A stretch of 16,346 bases of DNA, taken from NCBI GenBank assembly GCA_031289975.1, contig JAITOM010000114.1:1-16346 (forward strand), in the 5' to 3' direction. Under the pieces are notes generated by a model, which did no database searches, was not told where the DNA came from, and saw only the letters and a program-made list of their open reading frames with translations. Source of the stretch: Methanobrevibacter sp. GTDB taxonomy: Archaea; Methanobacteriota; Methanobacteria; Methanobacteriales; Methanobacteriaceae. Shown piece after piece: positions 1-7,792 of this stretch. The stretch's first letter is position 1; every line of letters begins with the position of its first letter. The position numbers and the translations under genes were made by a program.

Positions 1-102
1 CTAATCCAAAGGCAAAAAACATGATTAATTTTACCACAAAATACTTATTTCTTAAGTTGACAGCATTCCCCCCCCAGTTATTTAAGGGGTAATAGCTGTT
101 TA
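1..102 (+). repeat. Terminus of an IS4-type insertion sequence, left copy (cut by the window edge)
   Basis: This stretch is an inverted copy of 15771-15882. Reading the right copy on the reverse strand, both begin CTAATCCAAAGGC and run through AATTTTACCA, TTCTTAAGTTGACAGCAT, a C-rich run and a TATTTAAGG block to CTGTTTA. By eye only about four substitutions separate the first 67 bases; the part after the C run is more diverged. In the right copy this sequence lies just past the transposase stop, so here it should be the 3' end of another copy whose body lies left of position 1. The exact tip cannot be fixed. Confidence 0.75.
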
Positions 103-532
103 AAAAGAAAATAATTTAAGAATTAGTGATTATGATAATTGAAAGTAATATTAACTCTTAATTTAATGTTTTAAGTGTTTTTGAAAATCTAAGTTATAGA
201 GGCTATTGAAAAAAAAATTGGTTTTTAGTAAAAGTGGAAATAATAAAATTATGGTGTAAAAAGAAGATGGTTCCTAAAATTTTTTTAATGTGAAAACTTA
301 TTTAAAATCCAGAGAATAAGAAAAAATAAGGTTCATATTATAACATATTAACTATTAAAATTAGTTATTACACGACAATACTCTCAAATTTCAATAAAAA
401 AAAGTATTATTATTAATATAATTATTTAATATCTTAAAATGTTCAAAGCTAATATTACTATTAATAATATATTATATTTAAATATTATTTATATTTATTA
501 TTTATATTAATCAAGATATATTTGTATTATAA
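103..532. other. AT-rich intergenic DNA, no gene recognised
   Basis: I see no plausible coding frame, RNA gene or clear promoter here. The only recognisable motif is GGTGTAAAAAGAAGATGG at 253-270, which faintly resembles the left terminus of the family B element but lacks its first bases and any partner end. Confidence 0.5.
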
Positions 533-782
533 TGTCATTTTGGAAAAGTTCTTAAATTTTGGAGGATAATTTTTTTGAGAATGTAAACTTTTATGGAGGT
601 TTATCAAAATTTGAGGTTTTCTTTATATATGAAAATCCAAAATTTACAAAACCTCCACACTTTTTGACACTCTCATTTTTTTATTAAATTATTTAATTTT
701 AAATTATTACTTTATAAAAATCTATAATTTTAAGTGATATAAATAATTTTAAATTAATATCTTTTAATGATTTTTATTTCTT
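533..782 (-). repeat. Family D inverted-repeat element, copy 1, split by a family A insertion
   Basis: On the reverse strand, 533-560 reads AATTTAAGAACTTTTCCAAA, the right terminus of the D family seen at 2711-2916 and 4473-4680. The interior resumes after the inserted family A element, matching the shared core (AATAATTTAATAAAAAAA, then ATAGATTTTTATAAAG). The expected left terminus (TTTTGATAAAGTTCTTAA) is missing, so the copy is incomplete at its far end, just before the TPP enzyme gene. Confidence 0.7.
577..674 (+). mobile_element. Family A MITE, copy 1 (98 bp) with 8-bp target duplication
   Basis: The element starts GAGAATGTAAACTTTTATGG and ends CTCCACACTTTTTGACACTCTC-like sequence, so its ends are imperfect inverted repeats (GAGAATGTAAA against GAGAGTGTCAA). 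It is directly flanked by ATTTTTTT at 569-576 and ATTTTTTT at 675-682, an 8-bp target-site duplication. The second copy at 10997-11094 has the same length and differs at about 10 positions by eye. It has no coding capacity, so transposition would need a transposase in trans. The insertion splits a family D element. Confidence 0.88.
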
Positions 783-837
783 TAAATTAAATTTAAAAGA
801 TAAATTTTTATTATTATTAAAATTAAGAGGTTTTATA

Positions 838-2466
838 GTGAATGCATCTAAAATTATGGTTAAATTATTAGAAAATGAAGATGTTGAATATATTTTTGGG
901 GTTCCTGGTGAACAGATCGCAGGTTTTTACAAGGCACTTAGTGAATCTAAAATTAAACATATTTTATGTAGAAATGAACAAACAGCTGCAATTGCTGGTG
1001 ATGCATACAGTAGAACTTCACAAAAATTTGGAATTTGTATTTCAGCAGCAGGACCAGGAGCTTTAAATCTTATTATGGGTGTAGCAACAGCTTTTAAAGA
1101 TTCAGTCCCATTACTTATTATTACTGCGGATGTTCATAGTTTAATTAAATGGAAAAACACATTCCAAGACATTGATTTAATAGAAATTTTTAAACCTATA
1201 ACCATTAAAAATTATAATCCAGAGAATGGTAAAACAGCTATTTTAAATCTTAAAGAAGCTATTGAAATATTTAAAAAAGAACCTCGTGGACCAATACATT
1301 TAAATTTAGCCAAAGATATTTTAGCTGATGAAGATATTGATGATGTGATTAATAAGGAAATTAACTACTCTCCAAACTATGATTATTCAAATATGGACTT
1401 AGCTATTAGAAAATTAAAGTCATCTAAAAAGCCATTAATAATACTTGGAGAAGGTGTGAGAAGATCTAACTCTCTAAACGATCTTAAAAAATTAATTAAA
1501 AAATATAATATCCCAACCGTTCATACTTACCATGGCAATGGAATTTTAAATTCTGAAGAGTTATTAAATTTTGGAATTATTGGAATTAGAGGAAGTGTAG
1601 CTGCGGTAAATGCTTTTAAAGATTCTGATATGGTTCTTGCATTAGGTGCTACTCTTAATGATAGAACATTGAATTTAGATAAAGAAGAATTAGATAAAAT
1701 GGATGAATTTATGAAAAGGTTTGATAATAAAATAATTCATGTTAACATTGATAAAACAGTTCTTAAAGGAAAGATTCAGATCCATGGAGATATTAAAGAG
1801 TTTTTAAGTAGAATAAAAAACGAAGACATTTTTAATAATATTAATGATAATTGGTTATCAATTAACCTTAAAAATAAAGATATTCCTAATAAATCTAAAA
1901 TCTATATCAATGATGGATATGTTTTAAAACCTCAAAAAGCTATAGAAACTATTTTGGATGCTCATAAAGATAGTTTAATAGTTAATGATGCTGGAAGCCA
2001 TACAACTTGGGTTCTTCTATTTCATAATTCAAGTGAAAAAGGGAGGTTGATTAATTCAGGAGGATTGATTCCTATGGGTTATGGATTACCTGGAGCAATT
2101 GGTGTTTCAATAGCTAACCCAGAAAAAGAAGTAATAACTATTATGGGTGATGGCGATATTCAGATGAACATTCAAGATTTAGCAACAATATCAGAACATA
2201 ATTTACCAATCACTCTTTTTGTTTTAAACAACAATCAACTTGGAATAATCAGACAATGGGAAGAATGCTTCTATAATATGGAACCTTATGCAGTTGATTT
2301 AAAAAACCCTGATTTTATAGCTATTTCAAATGCTTATGGTATTGAAGGAGAGAAAGTTTCTACTTATGATGAACTTGTTTTAGCTATTAAAAAAGCTAAA
2401 TCTCTTAAAAAACCATACTTAATTGAAATTGTAGTTAGTAGAGAAAACATTCCTTTACCTGCATGA
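838..2466 (+). CDS. Thiamine-pyrophosphate-dependent enzyme, acetolactate synthase large-subunit-like
   Basis: This 542-residue protein has the three-domain layout of the acetolactate synthase/pyruvate oxidase family. The N-terminal pyrimidine-binding domain carries NEQTAA with the catalytic glutamate E47 and the AAGPG loop near 70-74. TFQDID (108-113) resembles the AFQE-D motif of acetolactate synthases. The middle domain follows (about 185-325). The C-terminal domain has the TPP/Mg signature GDGD (437-440) to LNNN (463-466). It would condense or decarboxylate a 2-oxo acid in the cytoplasm. No regulatory subunit gene (ilvN) or other branched-chain gene is adjacent, so it may be a paralogue with another substrate rather than the biosynthetic IlvB. 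The start is GTG, preceded by AAGAGG at 825-830 with 7 nt spacing. It stands alone, with repeats on both sides. Confidence 0.88.
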   Translation: MNASKIMVKLLENEDVEYIFGVPGEQIAGFYKALSESKIKHILCRNEQTAAIAGDAYSRTSQKFGICISAAGPGALNLIMGVATAFKDSVPLLIITADVHSLIKWKNTFQDIDLIEIFKPITIKNYNPENGKTAILNLKEAIEIFKKEPRGPIHLNLAKDILADEDIDDVINKEINYSPNYDYSNMDLAIRKLKSSKKPLIILGEGVRRSNSLNDLKKLIKKYNIPTVHTYHGNGILNSEELLNFGIIGIRGSVAAVNAFKDSDMVLALGATLNDRTLNLDKEELDKMDEFMKRFDNKIIHVNIDKTVLKGKIQIHGDIKEFLSRIKNEDIFNNINDNWLSINLKNKDIPNKSKIYINDGYVLKPQKAIETILDAHKDSLIVNDAGSHTTWVLLFHNSSEKGRLINSGGLIPMGYGLPGAIGVSIANPEKEVITIMGDGDIQMNIQDLATISEHNLPITLFVLNNNQLGIIRQWEECFYNMEPYAVDLKNPDFIAISNAYGIEGEKVSTYDELVLAIKKAKSLKKPYLIEIVVSRENIPLPA

Positions 2467-2710
2467 AAAATATTCTTTTATTAATCATGAAATGACATGA
2501 GTGCTAATAAATTAATTTTTAAGAATTTCAAATTGTAGTATAAAACTTAAATTTTTGCAAAAATTATTACTTTTAATTACTCTTAAAATTAAAATCAATA
2601 TTTTTAAAAAATAAATAAAATAAACTATTTAATTATAAATTAATGAAATATATTAGATAATTTTAAAAATTAAAATATTTTAATAAAAATTAAAAATTTT
2701 TAAAGTACAT

Positions 2711-2916
2711 TAGTTTTGATAAAGTTCTTAATAAATAACTTTTTTAAAAATAAATATTATTAAAATATATTAATTTAAAATTATTTATATTATTTAAAAT
2801 AGATTTGTATTATTTAAAATTTAAAATTATGGATTTTTATAAAGTGATATTTAAAATTAAATAATTTAATAAAAAAGTTTATCATTTAAAATTTAAAAAC
2901 TTATCCATAATGACTA
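2711..2916 (+). repeat. Family D inverted-repeat element, copy 2
   Basis: The element runs from TAGTTTTGATAAAGTTCTTA to CTTATCCATAATGACTA. Its ends are imperfect inverted repeats: TAGTTTTGATAAAGTTCTTAA against the reverse complement of the right end, TAGTCATTATGGATAAG. The interior is over 85% A+T by appearance and shared almost word for word with 4473-4680. It encodes no protein. No clear target duplication was found. Confidence 0.7.
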
Positions 2917-3235
2917 TAAAGAAAAACATCCTTTTTCTAACTTTAAAAATACTTTTAAGTAAAGAAAAACTTCACTTTTCTAAGTTTAAAAGGCAGTGTA
3001 AAAAGAGGATGGAAATTCACAATCTGGATTTGGGGTTTTAGCAGAAAAAATTTAGGACATATACATGTAATTAAACTTTTAGCATATGTTTTTAATTTTT
3101 CAACTGTAAAAATCCATGCTAATTTTACAGTGCCGTTTAAAAATATAAAATTTTTAAACTAAAGAAAAACTTCGCTTTTCTAAGTTTAAAAAAATAAAAT
3201 TTTTAAACTAAAGAAAAACATGGTTTTTCTAATTG
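2914..3235. repeat. Array of four short hairpin repeats, interrupted by a family B MITE
   Basis: Four related units are centred near 2929, 2972, 3172 and 3221. Each contains AAAGAAAAAC, a short loop, then TTTTCTAA and often AGTTTAAA, so each can fold as AGAAAA/TTTTCT extended by AAACT/AGTTT. The loops differ (ATCC, TTCA, TTCG, ATGG) while the stems are kept. Removing the MITE and one 8-bp duplicate gives unit spacings of about 43, 49 and 49 bases, that is, one tandem array before the insertion. The array ends about 115 bases before the fumarase start. Its role is unknown; terminators or RNA leader elements are possible. Confidence 0.7.
2992..3134 (+). mobile_element. Family B MITE, intact copy (143 bp) with 8-bp target duplication
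   Basis: The ends are GGCAGTGTAAAA and TTTTACAGTGCC, an 11-of-12 inverted repeat that extends weakly inward (GAGGATGG against TAGCATGG). GTTTAAAA occurs directly before (2984-2991) and directly after (3135-3142), an 8-bp target-site duplication. The element has no coding capacity. Its left half recurs beside the AAA-ATPase gene (6081-6152) and before aroE (14521-14588, reverse); its right end recurs at 7793. Its termini share the AGTGTAAA core with family A. Confidence 0.88.
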
Positions 3236-3351
3236 AAATAAAAAATTTCAATAAAGAGAATCAGAGACTCTCTAAGTTAAAACTAAAGTTTTTAAGTGTA
3301 AAAAATTTGGTTCTAAACTATAACATTCTATTAATTGGAAAAGATGATTTG

Positions 3352-4197
3352 ATGGATATTATAAATAAAGTTGAAAAAACTCTTATTAAAGCAAGTACAA
3401 GATACTCTAAAGATAGATCCAATGCTTTAATCAATGCTTATCATAATGAAACCAATGAAGATGCTAAATGGGCTTTAGAATTAATGGTTAAAAACATGGA
3501 AATAGCAAGGAAAGACAAAGTTCCTTTATGTGATGATACTGGAGTTCCTCATATTTTAATTGAAATAGGTGATGATGTTAAAAGTATTCCAAACAAACTT
3601 TTTGAAGATATTAAAGAGGGAGTTGCCATTGGACTTAAAAACTTGCCAGGAAGACCAATGGCGGTGAAAGGTAATAATATCGAAAGAATAGAGCAATCCA
3701 AAGGATTGTATTCAAATAGTGAAGATCTCAAAATAGCACCTTTTTTAATAGATACATATGATGGAGATAAGATTAAAATCCATATTTTATTACTTGGTGG
3801 AGGTCCAGAAATAAGAGCTAAAACAAATAAGGTTTTTCATAAAAGAGATTATAATAATATTCTTAAGGTAGCATTCAATCATTTAAAAGATAATTTAGAT
3901 CTTCTTGGATGTACACCATCTATTCCATTAATTGGGGTTGGAAGAACTCATTTTGAAGCAACGACATTAGTGTTAAAAGGAATGGCTTATGGAAACTTAG
4001 ATAATCAATCTGATTTAGAGAAAAATTTCACTAAAAGATTAAATCAACTTAAAATAGGAGCAATGGGTTTTGGAGGGGATTCAACTGCTTTAGGTTCCTT
4101 TATTAATATTGGTCCACAAAGAGCAAGTGGAGTTAGGTTATTAGCTATTCGTCCATGTTGTTTTGTAGAACCCAGAGTAGCTTCTTTTGAATTTTAG
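3352..4197 (+). CDS. Class I fumarate hydratase alpha subunit (fumarase/tartrate dehydratase family)
   Basis: From the ATG at 3352 this is a 281-residue protein, about the usual length of the separate alpha subunit of two-subunit [4Fe-4S] fumarases in archaea. The three conserved cysteines expected to hold the cluster are present: C60 (PLCDDTG), C187 (LLGCTPSIP) and C269 or C270 (RPCCFVEP). The family landmarks LLGGGPE (147-153), IGVG (194-197) and GFGGDSTALG (239-248) are also present. It would hydrate fumarate to malate in the incomplete reductive TCA pathway. The reading frame is open back to an ATG at 3220, but those 44 extra residues come from the hairpin repeat and do not look like the family, so I prefer 3352. 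The signature is CDDTG rather than the common CQDTG, and no beta subunit is nearby, so another hydro-lyase substrate is possible. Confidence 0.82.
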   Translation: MDIINKVEKTLIKASTRYSKDRSNALINAYHNETNEDAKWALELMVKNMEIARKDKVPLCDDTGVPHILIEIGDDVKSIPNKLFEDIKEGVAIGLKNLPGRPMAVKGNNIERIEQSKGLYSNSEDLKIAPFLIDTYDGDKIKIHILLLGGGPEIRAKTNKVFHKRDYNNILKVAFNHLKDNLDLLGCTPSIPLIGVGRTHFEATTLVLKGMAYGNLDNQSDLEKNFTKRLNQLKIGAMGFGGDSTALGSFINIGPQRASGVRLLAIRPCCFVEPRVASFEF

Positions 4198-4472
4198 ATT
4201 AATATAAACAAATTACATTCCATAGATTGTTTTACAAAATTATTTTTTCTTTTTTGATAGTTTTTAATTGAAACAAGTTTATAAACAAGAATGTATATAC
4301 ACAATAGATAAAAAATCCATATTCTAAACTTCAATAGCTACCATAACCTCATTTTTCTTTTAATAAAAATATCTAAATAGTAACTTAACTAAATAGTTAT
4401 CTTTAAACTAATCCAAACTATTCTTTATCTTTTAATTTATAGTACGAAACTTAAATTTTTGAAAAATTATTA
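4198..4472. other. AT-rich intergenic DNA after the fumarase gene
   Basis: No gene, RNA or repeat is recognised here. The T-rich stretch near 4240-4270 could serve as an archaeal terminator for the fumarase gene, but no hairpin supports it. Confidence 0.4.
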
Positions 4473-4680
4473 TAAGTTTTGATAAAGTTTTTAATAAATA
4501 ACTTTTTTAAAAATAAATATTATTAAAATATATTTATTTAAAATTAGTTATATTAATTAAAATAGATTTATATTAATTAAAATTTAAAATTATAGACTTT
4601 TATAAAGTGATATTTAAAATTAAATAATTTAATAAAAAAAATTATCACTTTAAAATTTAAGAACTTTTCCAAAATGACTA
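4473..4680 (+). repeat. Family D inverted-repeat element, copy 3
   Basis: It runs from AAGTTTTGATAAAG to AACTTTTCCAAAATGACTA with the same interior as copy 2. The termini pair as imperfect inverted repeats (TTTTGATAAAG against TTTTGGAAAAG). It is followed after four bases by a second, left-truncated copy in the same orientation. Confidence 0.72.
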
Positions 4681-4684
4681 TAAC

Positions 4685-4847
4685 TATTATTAAAAAATAT
4701 TAATTTAAAATTAGTTATATTAATTAAAATAAATTTATATTAATTAAAATTTAAAATTATAGATTTTTATAAATTAATATTTAAAATTAAATAATTTAAT
4801 AAAAAAAATTATCACTTTAAAATTTAAGAACTTTTCAATAATGACTA
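4685..4847 (+). repeat. Family D element, left-truncated tandem copy
   Basis: It starts inside the D consensus at TATTATTAAAA and continues to the usual right terminus (AGAACTTTTCAATAATGACTA). It is nearly identical to the corresponding part of 4473-4680, which points to a fairly recent local duplication rather than an independent insertion. Confidence 0.7.
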
Positions 4848-4928
4848 TATTTCAAATTTTTCTTAAACCCAATTTTTTATTTATGCAGATCCCATCTGCT
4901 AACACTATGTGAAAATTCTATAAAATAA

Positions 4929-5099
4929 TTATTTATCTTGTAGATTACCTAATAAATCAGCACTTGATTTAATAGTTGCTTTAACATCATAATAACCGAA
5001 TACAGCATCACATACAATGCAAATAGCAACCATTAAACCATAAGAATGAATTAATGGTACATTAGCACTTAAAGCATCATAACCTAAATACTTACAATA
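4929..5099 (-). pseudogene. C-terminal gene remnant with one hydrophobic segment
   Basis: On the reverse strand 56 codons are open and end at TAA (4929-4931). They begin YCKYLGYDALSANVPLI, pass through a hydrophobic stretch (SYGLMVAICIVCDAVFGYY, a possible membrane helix) and finish SADLLGNLQDK. Codon use is ordinary for this genome and unlike the random AT-rich spacer around it. A TAG lies directly upstream in frame and no start or ribosome site precedes it. I take it as the tail of a membrane protein gene whose front has been lost. I do not recognise the family. A small real gene starting at the internal ATG is less likely. Confidence 0.45.
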
Positions 5100-5102
5100 C
5101 TA

Positions 5103-5374
5103 AAATGAAATATTGATGAAATTAAATAGAATTAGGGAGAATAATGAATTTAAATTCCAAAAGTTTAGATTCCTTTTTGGGAAAAGTTTATAAATATTGG
5201 ATTAGAAATATTATTTGCTTTTTATTAAATTTGCAATTTAAAAAATCATTGTATATAAAAAATCACTGTATATTTTATTAATTAACTATCATACTAATTT
5301 AAGAGTATTATTAATCCCATAATATATTTTTAAAATTAATTAAATCATGATTTAAAAAATTAAGGAGATATAAA
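5103..5374. promoter_or_regulatory. Intergenic region with probable trkA-like promoter
   Basis: The stretch holds TATA-like boxes: TTTATAAATA at 5187-5196 preceded by purines, and GTATATAAAAAA near 5251-5262. Either could direct transcription of the downstream K+ regulator with a leader of roughly 90-160 bases. The first is near-symmetric, so it could also have served the decayed gene on the other strand. This rests on pattern only. Confidence 0.3.
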
Positions 5375-6040
5375 ATGTATGTTGTAATCATGGGTGCTGG
5401 GCGTGTTGGAATTGCTCTTGCTGAACTTTTAATAGAGAATAGATACGATGTAACCATCATTGAAAGTAAAGAAGGTGAATGCAGTAAAGCAGCTATGGAA
5501 CTTGATGCTATGGTAATATGTGGAACTGGTACTGATTCAAAAATTTTAGAAGAAGCCAACATAACTGAAGCAGATTTTTTTGTAGCTGCAACAGGAAACG
5601 ATGATACTAATTTATTATCATCTGTTTTAGCTAAGAAATATGGTGCAGGTAAAGTAATATCTCGTGTGAGTAATTTAGAGCATGAAGAGGCTTTTAAAGA
5701 AGTTGGAATTGATAAAGTTATAAGTCCTGAGTTAACAGCAGCAGGGTTTCTTGAAAAAGTTATAAGTCGCCCTAATGTAGCTGATTTAACCATGTTTGGT
5801 AAAGGAGATGCTGAAATTTTTGATATGGAAATAACCAATGAAAAACTCAATGGAAAAAGAATAGCTGAAGTTTCACCAACTGATGATTATATTATAATAG
5901 CTATTTATCATGCTGGAAAACTTAAAATACCTAAACCAGATGATGTTTTAAATACAGGGAATAAATTATCAATTTTAGTTAAAAAAGGAACATTTAAAAA
6001 AACATCTAAGGTTTTCACTGGAACAACACTTTTAAAATAA
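5375..6040 (+). CDS. trkA: TrkA/RCK-type potassium channel or transporter regulatory subunit
   Basis: The 221-residue protein is a single RCK unit, the usual size of the archaeal one-copy form (bacterial TrkA carries two). Residues 1-115 are the RCK_N Rossmann domain: nucleotide loop GAGRVG (7-12), acidic E30 at the end of strand 2 for the adenosine ribose, CGTGTD (49-54) and ATGNDDTN (72-79). Residues about 135-215 are the TrkA_C ligand-binding domain. There are no membrane segments; it would bind NAD(H) or nucleotide on the cytoplasmic face of a Trk/Ktr-type K+ channel and gate it. No channel subunit (TrkH) gene is adjacent. The start is supported by AAGGAG at 5362-5367 with 7 nt spacing. 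Confidence 0.9.
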   Translation: MYVVIMGAGRVGIALAELLIENRYDVTIIESKEGECSKAAMELDAMVICGTGTDSKILEEANITEADFFVAATGNDDTNLLSSVLAKKYGAGKVISRVSNLEHEEAFKEVGIDKVISPELTAAGFLEKVISRPNVADLTMFGKGDAEIFDMEITNEKLNGKRIAEVSPTDDYIIIAIYHAGKLKIPKPDDVLNTGNKLSILVKKGTFKKTSKVFTGTTLLK

Positions 6041-6080
6041 GAATAATTAAAAAAAGAAATATATTCCTACTACTTTAAAG

Positions 6081-6152
6081 GGCATTGTAAAAAGAGGATG
6101 GAAATTTAAAATTTGGTTTTTAGACAGAAAAAATTTAGACAATATACATGTT
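6081..6152 (+). repeat. Left half of a family B element joined to the AAA-ATPase gene end
   Basis: It starts GGCATTGTAAAAAGAGGATGG, the family B left terminus, and stays alignable with 2992-3075 through AGAAAAAATTTAG and ATATACATG. It then passes into coding sequence: on the reverse strand this stretch supplies the stop and the last codons (NMYIV) of the AAA-ATPase. No inverted right terminus follows it. It either marks the 3' end of an element that carries the ATPase gene or is a truncated MITE. Confidence 0.7.
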
Positions 6153-7721
6153 ATCATCTATTTTTGTAAAAACTTCTTTTCCTGCAAATGCCAATGATAC
6201 CATGATTATTTTTTTATTTGGGTATTTTTCATAGTATTTTTTGTTTTTTATTTGATTTATTCCTTCTTTAAGCATTGTCTTGTATGGTTTTATTGGTTCG
6301 TTTATTTTTTCTTTCATTTTTGAGAATTTACATTCTCCTATAATTACATAATTTTCTTTTTCTAAAATCATGTCCATAGAACCAATGTTTGTTTGTGATT
6401 CACCTTCAACTTTAAATCCTAAAGCATTAAACCATGATATATAAATGGATTGATAGTAAAATTCTTGATTGACATGTATTCTACTTGGAATTTTTGTTAA
6501 AAATCCTTTAATTTCTTTTTGAAAATTTTCATTGTCCATATTTTTTAAATAAAATAACAATTTATTTTTTATGTTTTCATCTTCCTTTAAAGTGAAATTT
6601 AAATCAATTAAGTGATCTAACATAGAGCTTTCCAGTTCAAAATTGGGGGTTTGTAATTTATAATGAATTATATCATCGATAATCTTCTTTTCTACTATTG
6701 TTAAGTATCCTGTTTCAAAGAAAATTGCAATAGGATCTATGTTTTCGTAAGCAAAAGGATCCAATCTTGAATTTTTAATAAAAACGGGGTTTAAAACTTC
6801 ACTGTAGTCTCCATTGTTCTTTAAAAAATCCATTAAGTACTTGGGAGTTCCTGTTTTAAACCAATAGTTATTAAATTCATTGAAATAAAACAATTCTAAA
6901 GTTGAGTAAGGTGCATAAACTCTATTTTTACCATCCCATGAATAACCGTCGTACCAATAGTTAATCTTATCTAAAGTTTCTTGATAGTTTAAATTTAATT
7001 TATCTCCTAATTGAATGATATGGTCCTTAAAATGTTTCTCTAATTCTTGATGTGTGTATCCACAGATACAGGAATACTTACTTTCTAAGGTCAAATCTGT
7101 TGTACTGTTTAAGGTTGAAAAAATAGAAGTATTGGCAAACTTAGAAACACCAGTTATGAAAATAAACTCAATGAAAGCATCGTTAGTCTTTAAAACATTA
7201 TAAAAATTTTTCAATACTTCTTGTATAGAGTTTAAAATATCTAATTTAGATAGATTATCACTAATTGCCCTATCATATTCATCAATCAAAATTACAACTT
7301 TTTTCTTGGTTTTTCTATAAATTCTCTTAATTAACTCCCCAAATCTTGCTGTTAAGGTTCTTCTTTTAAGTTCAACATCAAAATTTTCTGAAATTTCATC
7401 TAAAAAATCATTTAAACTATCATTTAATTTATTTAAAGATTCATATTCGCCTTCTCCAAAGTCTATTTTAATAACAGGATTTGTTTTATTCCAATTCCAT
7501 TTATTATAAACATATAAATCTTTAAATAGTTTTTTATTTCCCTTGTATAGTTCTTCTATTGTATTAACAAGTAAAGACTTACCAAATCTTCGTGGTCTTG
7601 AAAGAAAATTAATTCTTCCATCATTTATCATTTCAAATATGTATTTTGTTTTATCAACATAAATATAATCCCTTTCTCTTAATGTTGCAAAATCTTGAGT
7701 TCCCAATGATAAGTTCTTCAT
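6135..7721 (-). CDS. AAA-ATPase-like protein with C-terminal PD-(D/E)XK nuclease-like domain (DUF1703 type)
   Basis: The 528-residue protein has the complete two-part architecture of this family. The N-terminal AAA-ATPase-like domain opens with the typical LGTQDFATLRERDYIYVDKT and has Walker A in RPRRFGKSLL (42-51, K48) and Walker B ILIDEYD (144-150, D147 E148). GVSKFANTSIFS (191-202) is a conserved family segment. The C-terminal domain (about 415-528) carries a PD-(D/E)XK-like core: E420 in NQEFYY, D450 in GSMDMI, and E463-x-K465 in IGECKF. All key residues are intact, so the gene looks functional. The biological role of the family is unsettled; the members are commonly multicopy and thought to be mobile or defence-related. 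Its 3' end coincides with a family B terminus and it is the only such gene here. GTGGT lies before the ATG as a weak ribosome site. Confidence 0.9.
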   Translation of the reverse strand: MKNLSLGTQDFATLRERDYIYVDKTKYIFEMINDGRINFLSRPRRFGKSLLVNTIEELYKGNKKLFKDLYVYNKWNWNKTNPVIKIDFGEGEYESLNKLNDSLNDFLDEISENFDVELKRRTLTARFGELIKRIYRKTKKKVVILIDEYDRAISDNLSKLDILNSIQEVLKNFYNVLKTNDAFIEFIFITGVSKFANTSIFSTLNSTTDLTLESKYSCICGYTHQELEKHFKDHIIQLGDKLNLNYQETLDKINYWYDGYSWDGKNRVYAPYSTLELFYFNEFNNYWFKTGTPKYLMDFLKNNGDYSEVLNPVFIKNSRLDPFAYENIDPIAIFFETGYLTIVEKKIIDDIIHYKLQTPNFELESSMLDHLIDLNFTLKEDENIKNKLLFYLKNMDNENFQKEIKGFLTKIPSRIHVNQEFYYQSIYISWFNALGFKVEGESQTNIGSMDMILEKENYVIIGECKFSKMKEKINEPIKPYKTMLKEGINQIKNKKYYEKYPNKKIIMVSLAFAGKEVFTKIDDNMYIV

Positions 7722-7792
7722 TTAACCACAATCCATAAAACAGACTTATTAGTAAATATCTATTTTTAATAATATAAATATTCATGTAATCT

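Noticed and set aside
253..270. Possible family B left end (GGTGTAAAAAGAAGATGG)
   Set aside because: It lacks the GGCA tip, the inner landmarks and a partner end; in DNA this AT-rich the match is not enough.
2914..3235. CRISPR array
   Set aside because: Repeats are hairpins with only 4-base variable loops and imperfect copies, there are no spacer-length unique segments and no cas genes.
3220..3351. N-terminal extension of the fumarase frame from the ATG at 3220
   Set aside because: The extra 44 residues derive from the hairpin repeat, have no ribosome site and no family similarity; the domain starts naturally at 3352.
4885..4899. Hairpin GCAGAT-CCC-ATCTGC
   Set aside because: The stem is six pairs with no T run on either strand and no intact gene ends here; too little to call a terminator.
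5311..5850. Reverse open frame of 179 codons opposite trkA
   Set aside because: It is the complement of a clear RCK domain gene with no recognisable feature of its own.
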